Shown piece after piece: positions 8,671 through 16,518 of a DNA stretch of 64,000 bases. Under the pieces are notes generated by a model that was given only the letters and a program-made list of their open reading frames with translations, had not been told where the DNA came from and made no database searches. Position 1 is the first letter of the stretch; every line of letters begins with the position of its first letter. Source of the stretch: a bacterium (GTDB taxonomy: Bacteria; 4484-113; JAFGCY01); assembly GCA_020849855.1 (NCBI GenBank), contig JADZFO010000034.1, forward strand, positions 1 through 64,000. The letters run 5' to 3'. Position numbers and translations under genes: made by a program.

Positions 8671-9231
8671 TTAGTAGAGCAATACAGAGGTGTCGAGGAG
8701 GACGAACTCGGTGGCCACAGCACGCAGCTCCTCGCTGACCGAACCCGGGAAGGCATAGACCTCAACGCGCAGGCCGCGGGCCTTATGGTGCCGGACGAGG
8801 TCCGAAAAGTCGCCATCGCCGCTGACCAGCGCCACCACATCCACCTTGTCAGCGATGGCGATGGAGTCAATGGCGATGCCCATATCCCAGTCGCCCTTGG
8901 CGGAGCCGTCAAGACGGCGGCGCAGCTCCTTGCTTTTGACCTCATAGCCGGCCTGCAGCAGGAAGCTGATGAAGGAAGACTGGTCAACCTCCGGCGACTG
9001 CACAATGTAACAGATCGCGCGGGCCAGGCGGCGGCCGGAGACAATGCGCTCCATCAGGGCTTCAAAGTTGAGCCGGCGCTGGTACTGGTTCCGCGCGGCA
9101 TAGTACATGTTCTGCACGTCGACAAATATGGCCACACGCTGGTCGGGGTGTATGGGCCGCCGATAAGCAGCCTGGCTCTGGGGCGCAGCTGAGTTGTCGT
9201 CCGGTATCACAGGAAAGGAGCCGCTGCTCAA
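8671..9231 (-). CDS. NYN (LabA/DUF88) domain RNase-like protein
   Basis: A 186-residue cytosolic protein. It carries the PIN-like NYN core: VAIFVDVQNMYYAAR with the first acidic residue, GDWDMGIAIDSI with middle acids, and ALVSGDGDFSDLV with the paired Asp site. NYN proteins bind or cut RNA with a divalent metal. The N-terminal 25 residues are polar and variable. Translation probably starts at TTG 9231, since GGAGG lies 7 bases upstream; no in-frame ATG is placed as well. It is first in an operon with two exported proteins, an odd mixture for an RNase. The RNA target is unknown. Confidence 0.85.
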   Translation of the reverse strand: MSSGSFPVIPDDNSAAPQSQAAYRRPIHPDQRVAIFVDVQNMYYAARNQYQRRLNFEALMERIVSGRRLARAICYIVQSPEVDQSSFISFLLQAGYEVKSKELRRRLDGSAKGDWDMGIAIDSIAIADKVDVVALVSGDGDFSDLVRHHKARGLRVEVYAFPGSVSEELRAVATEFVLLDTSVLLY

Positions 9232-9421
9232 ATCTTCCTCCGCGGGCAGACCGCTTTGGCGCGGCCACAGCGATTATGTCATAGGGCCACAGTTACTGCC
9301 CTCTCCTCCGGAATCAGCAGGATTATTCATATTTATGTCACTCACCACTTTTCAAGCTCTTTTCGGCCGGGTATACAGTGTGGTTGCCACAAGGCGCCAA
9401 GAAAAACTCAGGGGGAGCCGA

Positions 9422-10039
9422 ATGACCGCTTTCAGTATCCGCAGAGCAGCTGCAGCCACGCTTATCGCCACTCTGGCGCTGATCACCCTTGGTGCGGGGG
9501 CCGGCAAGGCCGAAGACATCAAGTCGCCGCGCGATGCCGCCAGCGGCCAGGCCAGCGGCCGCCGGGATGCCGCCAGCGGTCTGCCTACCGGTCGCCGGCA
9601 GTATGAGCCGGTGATCATCCGTAAGTATGAGGATATTGAGGCGACGCTGGCCACCCTGCGCAGCCAGATGGCGACCCTGCAGACCCAGTGCGACGAGCTG
9701 CAGGCGCTGTATGGCGAGGCGGCGGCGGCGGATGAGGCGGCGGCGGCGGAGTCTGAGCAGATGCTGGCGCAGATTGACGAGGCGCAGAAGATCTTCGACG
9801 AGCAGGTCGCGGCGCTGCTGGATCCGGCCCTTTCCAGCTCGGTCAGCCAGAGCCTGGATAATCTGCGCAAGCAGTATCCCGGCACGATCCAGACCGACAC
9901 CGACGGCTCAGGCGTTGATGATGCGGCCAGCCTGCTGAGCCTGCTGGCCCAGCTTGACGAGAGCATCGGCGAGATCGAGATCCAGGCGGCCCAGGGTAAA
10001 TCAACCCAGGTGACGCGGTCGAATATCTCCAACAACTAA
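9422..10039 (+). CDS. Small exported coiled-coil protein
   Basis: A 205-residue protein of unknown function. Residues ~1-36 form a signal peptide ending around GAGKAED. A tandem RDAASG repeat follows (~42-60), then an alanine/glutamate-rich coiled coil (~70-140) and an acidic tail. ATG 9422 is chosen because GGGGGAG lies 5 bases upstream; an open frame extends further back but without a ribosome site. It stands alone on the plus strand, divergent from the NYN operon, and ends in a strong intrinsic terminator. A periplasmic structural or adaptor role is only a guess. Confidence 0.7.
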   Translation: MTAFSIRRAAAATLIATLALITLGAGAGKAEDIKSPRDAASGQASGRRDAASGLPTGRRQYEPVIIRKYEDIEATLATLRSQMATLQTQCDELQALYGEAAAADEAAAAESEQMLAQIDEAQKIFDEQVAALLDPALSSSVSQSLDNLRKQYPGTIQTDTDGSGVDDAASLLSLLAQLDESIGEIEIQAAQGKSTQVTRSNISNN

Positions 10040-10087
10040 ATCAGGAACAAGCGGCAGCGCGGCTGCCATAGCAAGCCATAGCAAAAA

Positions 10088-10121
10088 GAAACCCCCGGCC
10101 GGAGCCGGGGGTTTTGCTTTT
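10088..10121. terminator. Strong intrinsic terminator, probably bidirectional
   Basis: An 8-bp stem CCCCCGGC/GCCGGGGG with loop CGGA is flanked by A-rich DNA on the left and TTTT on the right. It lies between the convergent coiled-coil gene and ctpA, so it can stop transcription from both sides. Confidence 0.88.
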
Positions 10122-10139
10122 CAGATTGCGGGCCGGGGC

Positions 10140-11672
10140 CTACTGGCCGCCGGCGGGAGCCTTGTCTGACTCGCCCGCGGGGTCGACCCCTTCGGCAGGC
10201 GGCTGCGGAGTTTCCTCTTCCTTCTCCTCGTCATGGCGGCTGCGGCCGGCCAGCAGGTCGAAGGGCGAGCTGTCGTCTTCCTTGGGCTTGACCTCGGGCA
10301 TGTTCGCCACGACGTCGCCGCGGCCGAGCTTTTCGGCAATCGCGGTGGCCTTGCTGAGGGAGACGTCCTTGTCGCGGATGTACTTGGCCGCTTCGCCGCG
10401 GACGTCGTTCATCTGCTTCTGCAGTTCCTTCAGGCGGTTGTCATAGGCCTGCAGGCGCGGGTCGTCGCCCAGTTCGTTTTGGAAGTTGTACCAGAGATCG
10501 GGCTCCAGACCGCTGCCGTGGATCTCGGTCTTGCTCTTGGTGTAGTACTTGCCGATGGTGACCGAAAGGGCGGACTTGATATTCGGGCCTTCCCACTCCA
10601 TCGGGGTGACGGCCTGCACCACGCCCTTGCCGAAAGTGCGGTCGCCGAAGACGCGGGCGACGCCATAGTCGCGCAGCGCCGAGGTGAGGACCTCGCTGGA
10701 GCTGGCGGATCCGGCGTTGACCATCACCACAACGGGAAGCTTGTACTTCTTGCTGTTGGGGTTAGCGAAGAGCTTCTCGGTCTGGTGGTTCTTCGAGCGG
10801 ATCGCCACCTCGACGATCATACCCTCGTCGATAAAGCAATCAGCCACGCCGACAGCGGCTTCCAGCAGGCCGCCACTGTTGTCGCGCAGGTCGATGATCA
10901 GGCTCTTCATGCCCTTGGCGGAGAGGTCTTCCATGGCATCGCGGAAGTCGTCAGCGGTCTTCTCGGCGAAAGTGGTCAGCTTGATGTAGCCTACCCCGCC
11001 CTCCAGCATGTGCACGTCCTGGATGCTCTTGTAGGTGACTTCACTGCGCACCAGGTCGATCTTCAGCAGCTCGCCGCTGGCCGGACGGATCAGCTCCAGC
11101 TTGACCGGGGTGCCCGGCTCGCCTTTGATCTTGGACGCCACCTCGGGCAGGATCATGTTGCGGGTGTCCTCGCCGTCAACGGAAACGATGATGTCATCCT
11201 TCTCGAGGCCCTTGGCGGCGGCGGGGCTGCCTTCAAAGACCTGCTCCACCCGCGGATAGGGATACTGCTGGTCCACGCCCATCAGCACACCGATGCCGGC
11301 ATAGTGGCCTTCGGTCTGAGCCGAGAGCTCCTTGTAGAAGTCAGGGTCGAAGAAGTTGCTGTAGTCGTCCTTGTAGGGCTCAGCGCGCAGGGCGTTTAGC
11401 ATGCCCTGGACCGCCGCATAGCGCAGCTTGGTCTCCTCCTCGGGCGAGATCTCCATGAAGTACTCGTCCTTGAGGCGCTCCATGGCGCGGTCGACAAGGT
11501 TGCCGCCGCTGTTGCCGCCACTGCCGACAAAGCTCTGCAGCAGGCCGGGCAGGCCGCGGGGGCTGTCCGAGCCGGTACTGGCTGAGGCGGCGCCGGCGAT
11601 GTAAGCCGCGGCCAGCAGGCCCACCATGATGGCGAGCAGGCCGATGAAGCCGGCGATGTTGAATCTCTTCAC
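10140..11672 (-). CDS. ctpA: C-terminal processing peptidase (S41 family)
   Basis: An envelope serine protease that trims or degrades periplasmic proteins by their C-termini; in several bacteria it turns over cell-wall hydrolases. The 510-residue protein has an N-terminal anchor (~4-30), a helical cap, a PDZ domain (~110-195, with GIGV and DDIIVSVDGED), and the catalytic core with Ser in GSASSSEV (near 325) and Lys in FGKGVVQ. The C-terminus is an acidic, proline-rich tail. The start is GTG 11672: GGAGGG lies 4 bases upstream and a TAAACT box precedes it. An ATG at 11726 lies upstream of that promoter. It follows the M23 peptidase and FtsEX genes, a context that fits cell-wall remodelling. 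Confidence 0.92.
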   Translation of the reverse strand: MKRFNIAGFIGLLAIMVGLLAAAYIAGAASASTGSDSPRGLPGLLQSFVGSGGNSGGNLVDRAMERLKDEYFMEISPEEETKLRYAAVQGMLNALRAEPYKDDYSNFFDPDFYKELSAQTEGHYAGIGVLMGVDQQYPYPRVEQVFEGSPAAAKGLEKDDIIVSVDGEDTRNMILPEVASKIKGEPGTPVKLELIRPASGELLKIDLVRSEVTYKSIQDVHMLEGGVGYIKLTTFAEKTADDFRDAMEDLSAKGMKSLIIDLRDNSGGLLEAAVGVADCFIDEGMIVEVAIRSKNHQTEKLFANPNSKKYKLPVVVMVNAGSASSSEVLTSALRDYGVARVFGDRTFGKGVVQAVTPMEWEGPNIKSALSVTIGKYYTKSKTEIHGSGLEPDLWYNFQNELGDDPRLQAYDNRLKELQKQMNDVRGEAAKYIRDKDVSLSKATAIAEKLGRGDVVANMPEVKPKEDDSSPFDLLAGRSRHDEEKEEETPQPPAEGVDPAGESDKAPAGGQ

Positions 11673-11703
11673 TGTACCCTCCACTGGGAAAGTGCGTCCA
11701 TTT

Positions 11704-11709
11704 AGTTTA
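11704..11709 (-). promoter_or_regulatory. -10 box of ctpA (leadered transcript)
   Basis: TAACT-type box TAAACT predicts a start near 11697 and a leader of about 25 bases that contains the GGAGGG ribosome site of ctpA. Confidence 0.4.
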
Positions 11710-11841
11710 CCGCTGCGAAGTAACATGATGTGTTAGATACCCCGGCCGGCCCAAATGGTCTTGAGCCTTCTCAATAAATGACGCTACCGCGGCCCGGGCC
11801 ATTCAGGCTGGGGGCGAGGCTGCCGAGCTGATTCTGCGGCG

Positions 11842-12999
11842 CTAGAGCGACTGCAGCGGGTCCACCGGAGTGCCCTTGATGCGCACCTCAAAGTGGCAGT
11901 GCGGGCCGGTGCTGTAACCGGTTGAGCCCACCTCGGCGATCTTCTCGCCGGCGGCCACGACGTCGCCAACCTTGCAGTTGATCTCGCTGCAGTGGCCGTA
12001 AAGCGTGGCCCGGCCGTTGCCGTGGTCAATCACCACCGCCAGGCCATAACCGCCCATGCGGCCGGCGTCAATCACCTTGCCGTCGCCGGCGGCGATGATG
12101 GTGGTGCCTTCCGGGGCGGCGATATCTACGCCGGTGTGCATCTTGCGCTTACCGAAGATCGGGTGGTTGCGGTAGCCGAAGCCCGAGACAATGCTGCCTG
12201 GACAGGGCTTCTTGAAGGAGCCGCTCCACTTGCCCTGATAGCCTCCGCCGCCGCCGCTCTGGGCCCGGCGCAGGGCCGCGGCGATACGTTTGTTGTCTTC
12301 CTCCAGATCCCGGGCGACGCGCTCCTGCAGGGCGATGGAGTTGCGGATGGACTCAACGATGGTCCAGCGGTTGGAGCGCTGGATCTGCATCTCCGAGAGG
12401 TCCTGCTGAAGCTGCGCGTTGATCTTTTCGATCTCCTCGCGCTTGTCAGCCAGCAGGCGCTGCTGCTCAATCAGCGCGGCCTGGCTGTCCTGGGTGCCGC
12501 TGATGAGTGTCTCATCGCGCTTGCCGATGGTCTGGATGAAGAAGAGGCGGTCAATCAGATCGCCGAAGTCGCTGGACTGAAAGAGCAGGTCGAGATAAGT
12601 CATATCGCCCTGCATATAGATGGCGCGCATGCGGCCGGCGAGGGCGTTGCGGTAATCGGTGAGGTCATCGGAGAGCTGCGCCACTTCGGTGCTGAGCTGC
12701 TTTTCCATTTCCTCGGCGGCCTTGAGCTCCTTCTTGACCTTACGGATATCCGACTGCTTGGCGGCGATGTTCTCGTCAATCGTGCCGACCTGTTTGAGCA
12801 TGGCGTCCTTCTTGGACTCCAGCTGGCGAATCTGCTCAAAAATCTGGTTGCGCTTCTCACGATTCTGCTTGATCTGCTCCTTGGCGCTGCCGGCGGCAGG
12901 GGCCGGTGCGGGGGCAAGCAGAGCGAGCGTGAGGGCCGCCAGGGCCGGTAAAAGTAACAGGCGCAGGGCCCGCGGGACTGAGAAGAGAAGCAGTTTCAT
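11842..12999 (-). CDS. EnvC-like M23 peptidase with coiled coil
   Basis: A 385-residue exported protein: signal peptide (~1-35), long coiled coil (~38-235) with two helical hairpins, and a LytM/M23 domain (~255-385). The zinc ligands look intact, HTGVD and HCHFEV. FtsEX typically recruits such proteins to activate septal cell-wall splitting; Escherichia coli EnvC has a degenerate LytM site and works through amidases, whereas this one may itself cut peptide cross-links. ATG 12999 is preferred to ATG 13017, since it opens the signal peptide and follows AGGAAG. It starts 21 bases after ftsX, so the functional link to FtsEX is well supported. Confidence 0.9.
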   Translation of the reverse strand: MKLLLFSVPRALRLLLLPALAALTLALLAPAPAPAAGSAKEQIKQNREKRNQIFEQIRQLESKKDAMLKQVGTIDENIAAKQSDIRKVKKELKAAEEMEKQLSTEVAQLSDDLTDYRNALAGRMRAIYMQGDMTYLDLLFQSSDFGDLIDRLFFIQTIGKRDETLISGTQDSQAALIEQQRLLADKREEIEKINAQLQQDLSEMQIQRSNRWTIVESIRNSIALQERVARDLEEDNKRIAAALRRAQSGGGGGYQGKWSGSFKKPCPGSIVSGFGYRNHPIFGKRKMHTGVDIAAPEGTTIIAAGDGKVIDAGRMGGYGLAVVIDHGNGRATLYGHCSEINCKVGDVVAAGEKIAEVGSTGYSTGPHCHFEVRIKGTPVDPLQSL

Positions 13000-13019
13000 G
13001 TTTCTGTCTTCCTGCATGG

Positions 13020-13955
13020 CTACTTCATCATGTGGCGCATTCTAAGCGCGGCGTTCTGGCTTTCCGCCTCGCGGTTCAGGAAAGCGTTGACCTTGTTGAG
13101 TGAACCAAAGAAACCGATCACCAGGCCGAGGCTGAGCAGCAGCAGGCCCAGGGCGGCCAGAATCAGGTCTCCGCTGAGGTTCATAGTAGGCATGGCGACG
13201 CTGAGCTCGGAGATCTGCACCGCCTCGCCCAGCAGGCTGACCAGCAGGGCCAGGATGAGCAGGGCGACCAGGGCGCCGATGACGCCGAAGAAGACGCCCT
13301 CAAAAAGGAAGGGCCAGCGGATGAACCAGCCGGTGGCGCCGACAAGCTGCATGATGCGGATCTCGTTGCGCCGGGCGTAGATCGACAGGCCGATGATGTT
13401 GTTGATGCTGGAGTAGGTGAAGACCACCAGCAGGCCGATGGTGACGGCGCTGATGCCCACCAGCAGCATGAGGATCTTGATATAGCGCTCGACGATCTGC
13501 TGGCCGTAGCGGATGTTCAGGATGCCCTGGAGCTGGCTGGCCTTGTCCACCACGGCCTGGATGTTCGAGGGGTGGTCGACATCAACGATATAGCTGTCCG
13601 GCAGGGGGTTGTCCATGTTGAGGTCGGAAAGGCTCATGGACTTGTTCTGCTCCATGAAGATCCTGAGGGCTTCTTCCTTGGAGCGGTAGGTGACTTTCTT
13701 CACATGCTCGATGGCCGAAAGCTGGTCCGAGATCATGTTGACGCTGGCGTCCGAGAGGTTGTCCTCCAGGAAGATGTGCACGCGCAGCTGCTCGCCCATC
13801 TTGCCCCAGAGCACCGCAGCGCCGACCAACAGGACAAAGAAGATGCCCAGCACCAGCAGGCTGATGGTGACCTGGGCGCCATAGGTGAAGTGCAGGAACT
13901 TCTGCTGGGTCAGGCCGTGGGCGAATTCGCGGAAGAGGAAGCCGATGCTACGCAC
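13020..13955 (-). CDS. ftsX: Cell-division permease FtsX
   Basis: The membrane half of the FtsEX complex, which couples ATP hydrolysis at the septum to cell-wall hydrolases. The 311 residues include a first membrane segment (~20-45), a large periplasmic domain (~50-155), and three membrane segments after ~165 that carry the FtsX/MacB motif RRNEIRIMQLVGAT. GTG 13955 is the start: it overlaps the end of ftsE by 8 bases, giving translational coupling, and begins the family-typical [11 protein letters not shown]. The EnvC-like gene follows. Confidence 0.93.
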   Translation of the reverse strand: MRSIGFLFREFAHGLTQQKFLHFTYGAQVTISLLVLGIFFVLLVGAAVLWGKMGEQLRVHIFLEDNLSDASVNMISDQLSAIEHVKKVTYRSKEEALRIFMEQNKSMSLSDLNMDNPLPDSYIVDVDHPSNIQAVVDKASQLQGILNIRYGQQIVERYIKILMLLVGISAVTIGLLVVFTYSSINNIIGLSIYARRNEIRIMQLVGATGWFIRWPFLFEGVFFGVIGALVALLILALLVSLLGEAVQISELSVAMPTMNLSGDLILAALGLLLLSLGLVIGFFGSLNKVNAFLNREAESQNAALRMRHMMK

Positions 13956-14649
13956 TGGCCGCCTCCGCGTAATTGATGTAGCCGCCCTCGGCGCGGTCGG
14001 AAACGACGCGGCCGTGAACGACGGTGACCGTGCGGCGCTTGAAGTGGTTGACCACCGTCTGGTCATGGGTGGCGACCATCACGGTGGTGCCGCGCTGATT
14101 GACCCGCATGATCAGGTCCATGATCTCCATACTGGTGGAGGGGTCGAGGTTGCCGGTGGGCTCGTCGGCGATCAACAGGTCCGGCTTGTTGACCAGCGCG
14201 CGGGCGATGCACAGGCGCTGCTGCTCCCCGCCGGAGAGCTGGTTTGGCACAGCCTTGAGCTTCTTGCTCAGGCCGACCCATTCCAGGGCCTCGGGCACGA
14301 GGGTCTGGATCTGCTTGTTGGTGGCGCCGCGGATCTCCAGGGCATAGGCCACGTTCTGGTAGCAGTTCTTGTGCGGCAGCAGCAGGAAGTCCTGGAAGAT
14401 CACACCAATGCGGCGGCGCAGGTATGGGATCTCGCGCAGCTTCATGGCGCCGATATCGCGGTTGAAGACCGAGACCTTGCCGCTGGTGGGCACGACATCA
14501 CGGTAGATGCACTTGAGCAGCGAACTCTTGCCGCCGCCGGTGGGGCCGACGACAAAGACAAACTCCTGCTTCTCGACGGCCAGGCTGACGTCCTTCAGGG
14601 CCGAGACCAGGTTTGGGTAAGTAAGCGAAACATTCGTGAAGCGGATCAT
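13948..14649 (-). CDS. ftsE: Cell-division ATP-binding protein FtsE
   Basis: ABC ATPase partner of FtsX on the inner face of the membrane. Walker A is GPTGGGKSS, the Q-loop follows VIFQDFLLL, the signature is LSGGEQQR, Walker B is [12 protein letters not shown], and the switch His is in VATHD. The 233 residues are close to the family norm. It overlaps the glycosyltransferase gene by 4 bases (ATGA) and ftsX by 8, so the block is translated as one unit. Confidence 0.95.
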   Translation of the reverse strand: MIRFTNVSLTYPNLVSALKDVSLAVEKQEFVFVVGPTGGGKSSLLKCIYRDVVPTSGKVSVFNRDIGAMKLREIPYLRRRIGVIFQDFLLLPHKNCYQNVAYALEIRGATNKQIQTLVPEALEWVGLSKKLKAVPNQLSGGEQQRLCIARALVNKPDLLIADEPTGNLDPSTSMEIMDLIMRVNQRGTTVMVATHDQTVVNHFKRRTVTVVHGRVVSDRAEGGYINYAEAASA

Positions 14650-15509
14650 CGGCCGGCTCCTTCGCCGCTGGCGCTCAGGCGGCGCTTTTCAGCCAGCACG
14701 AGGCCGAAGAAACGCAGCAGGCTGAAGGTGCGGCCGAGGCGGGCGGGATCCTGCAGGGCGCGGTAGAGCCACTCCAGGTGCATAGACTGGACCCAGCGCG
14801 GGGCGCGGCGCTTGCGGCCTGACCAGACTTCCAGGGCGCCGCCAATGCCAAGCATCAGCGGTACCGCCATTACTGTGCGAAACTGCGAAATAAAACCCTC
14901 CTGCCGCGGACAGCCCATTCCCGCCAGCAGCAGATCGGCCCGCGCCGCTCTGATCCCCTCTGCAATGGCCGGCGCCTCTTCCGCGCCGAAGTAGCCGTCC
15001 CTGAAGCCGGCAATAGTAAGCCCGGGGTATAGCTCTGTCAATCTTGACGCCGCCTGCTCCGCCACTCCCGGCTCGGCGCCCAGAAGGTAGACCCGGCCAC
15101 CGCTTAGGGCGAGCCGCGACATCAGGTCCTGGGCCAGCTCAATGCCTGGATAGCGCTCCAGGCTGACAGCGTGCAGCATCCCGGCAGCTTTGACAAGGCC
15201 AATGCCGTCTGGCACAAAGAGATCGCCCTGCTGCAGGACAGCGCGGGCATCGGGGCTGCGCTCGGCGAGGAGCATGATCTCGGCGTTAGGGGTAACCACA
15301 AGGGTGGGCAGGCGCTGGGTAAGGCGCTCCAGCAGCCAGGCGAGGATCTCGCTGCGGCCGGCCGTGGCCACCGGGAAACCGAAGAGACGCACGGAAGCAG
15401 GCGCACGCTGTGCGGGCGCGCCGGCTGGCGCAGCTTGCTCTGTAATAACTCTCCCCAGATTCATAACCACGGTGGCCGGCGTGCGTCCCCTCCTGCAAAG
15501 GCGCAGCAC
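14646..15509 (-). CDS. WecG/TagA/CpsF-family glycosyltransferase
   Basis: Family GT26 enzymes transfer N-acetylmannosamine or a related sugar from a UDP donor to a lipid-linked acceptor at the membrane. The 287-residue protein shows VVTPNAEIMLLAE, VPDGIGLVKAAG, LLGAEPGVAEQAA and GMGCPRQEGFI, all family hallmarks. The C-terminal basic region may bind the membrane. The start is unsettled: GTG 15509 gives the longest product, but ATG 15464 (MNLGRV) sits nearer the conserved core and behind GGAGGGG. It is the first gene of the ftsEX block, linking surface-polymer synthesis to division. Confidence 0.85.
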   Translation of the reverse strand: MLRLCRRGRTPATVVMNLGRVITEQAAPAGAPAQRAPASVRLFGFPVATAGRSEILAWLLERLTQRLPTLVVTPNAEIMLLAERSPDARAVLQQGDLFVPDGIGLVKAAGMLHAVSLERYPGIELAQDLMSRLALSGGRVYLLGAEPGVAEQAASRLTELYPGLTIAGFRDGYFGAEEAPAIAEGIRAARADLLLAGMGCPRQEGFISQFRTVMAVPLMLGIGGALEVWSGRKRRAPRWVQSMHLEWLYRALQDPARLGRTFSLLRFFGLVLAEKRRLSASGEGAGR

Positions 15510-15608
15510 GGCGGCTCTAGAGACGTGAGTAGCAAATGAAATAGTCGGCTGGAAGCAGGGTTGAGTTAAAGCTCAAGCGCTGGCCGAAGCTGCCGATATA
15601 GCTGCCGG

Positions 15609-16331
15609 ATGCAGATTCCGGGGAGAGAGATCGCGCAGCTGCCTGCAGGCAGGCCCGCAGGGCCGCTGAGCCTGAGGCCTGAAGAGCGCCTGTTCAGCTT
15701 TGAGAGCCAGAGCGGGCCGCTGCCGCTGTTCGCGCAGGAAGCTCAGGCGGCCCTGAGCCTTGAGCCGCCGGCCCTGCTGCGCCGCCCCGAGCCTATCTCC
15801 ATCGACGTCCGCGACGGCCGCGACCTGGCAGTTAACCGCGTGGGCGAGGATGAGGCCAGCCAGCGCGCGCGTATCCGTTCCTCGGCCCAGGACCTGGAAG
15901 GACTGCTGCTTGGCACCATGCTGAAGCAGGTCTGGCAGAGTCTGGGCAAGGACCCGCTCTTTGGCGGCGACCAGGCAACAAAGATGTACCGCGAGATGTG
16001 GCTGGAGGAGCTGTCCAACTCCATCGCGAAGGGCAGCCACAGCCTGGGAATCGCGGCGATGGTTGAGCGCGAAATGCTGAAGAATGAGGGCCTGGAGGCT
16101 GAAGAGGCAGGCAAGAAGGCGCAGCCGGAGCAGCGTTTTGCCCCCCGCGACGCTAAGGCCAGTCTGGCTGAGTGGCAGCCGCCGGCAGACGAGCCGGAAA
16201 ATGAGGCTGAGCCGAACCTGCAGCTGATGCAGTTTGCCGCCATTAGCAGCGTGAATGTGGCCGAGGCCCCTGCCCTGCGCGGCTCCCTTAAAGGCGGTTC
16301 CGCCCCGGCTCAGGCGCTTCTTCCTGGCTAG
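15609..16331 (+). CDS. FlgJ-like flagellar rod-binding protein
   Basis: A 240-residue protein. Residues ~85-165 match the rod-binding domain of FlgJ (LEGLLLGTMLKQVWQ, then a Met-Tyr-x-x-Met motif, then a Gly-x-x-x-Leu-Gly-Ile turn). It caps or scaffolds the growing rod in the periplasm. The muramidase domain found in gammaproteobacterial FlgJ is missing, and the C-terminal 75 residues are acidic, Pro/Ala-rich and unconserved. No other rod gene is adjacent. The start at ATG 15609 has only a weak TATAGC hexamer 6 bases upstream. The final 44 bases overlap a convergent small gene. Confidence 0.8.
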   Translation: MQIPGREIAQLPAGRPAGPLSLRPEERLFSFESQSGPLPLFAQEAQAALSLEPPALLRRPEPISIDVRDGRDLAVNRVGEDEASQRARIRSSAQDLEGLLLGTMLKQVWQSLGKDPLFGGDQATKMYREMWLEELSNSIAKGSHSLGIAAMVEREMLKNEGLEAEEAGKKAQPEQRFAPRDAKASLAEWQPPADEPENEAEPNLQLMQFAAISSVNVAEAPALRGSLKGGSAPAQALLPG

Positions 16332-16485
16332 ACTGGTCATCAGAGCTGCCGCTGCTTTCTGAGGGATCGCGAAAGAGCCAGTCGAAGGCGCCCGATGGCA
16401 GATAAGCCAGGATGATGAAGATCGCAAAGAAGCAGAGCAGCATGCCCACGATGATGTAGACCATGTTGCGCTCGGTGCGGGACAC
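16288..16485 (-). CDS. Small single-pass membrane protein
   Basis: 65 residues with one hydrophobic span (~8-30, VYIIVGMLLCFFAIFIILAY) and an acidic Ser/Glu-rich tail. No family recognised. The GTG start is supported by TATCCT exactly 6 bases upstream. Its last 44 bases overlap the 3' end of the FlgJ-like gene on the other strand, so the two messages are complementary at their ends. Confidence 0.6.
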   Translation of the reverse strand: MSRTERNMVYIIVGMLLCFFAIFIILAYLPSGAFDWLFRDPSESSGSSDDQSSQEEAPEPGRNRL

Positions 16486-16491
16486 GCGGAT

Positions 16492-16497
16492 AGGATA
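16492..16497 (-). promoter_or_regulatory. -10 box, leaderless promoter of small membrane protein
   Basis: TATCCT, 6 bases before GTG 16485. Confidence 0.5.
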
Positions 16498-16518
16498 ACC
16501 TGCGTGCTAGCATTCAGC

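Noticed and set aside
11673..11726. ATG 11726 as start of ctpA
   Set aside because: It lies upstream of the TAAACT promoter box, and the GTG at 11672 has a strong GGAGGG site.
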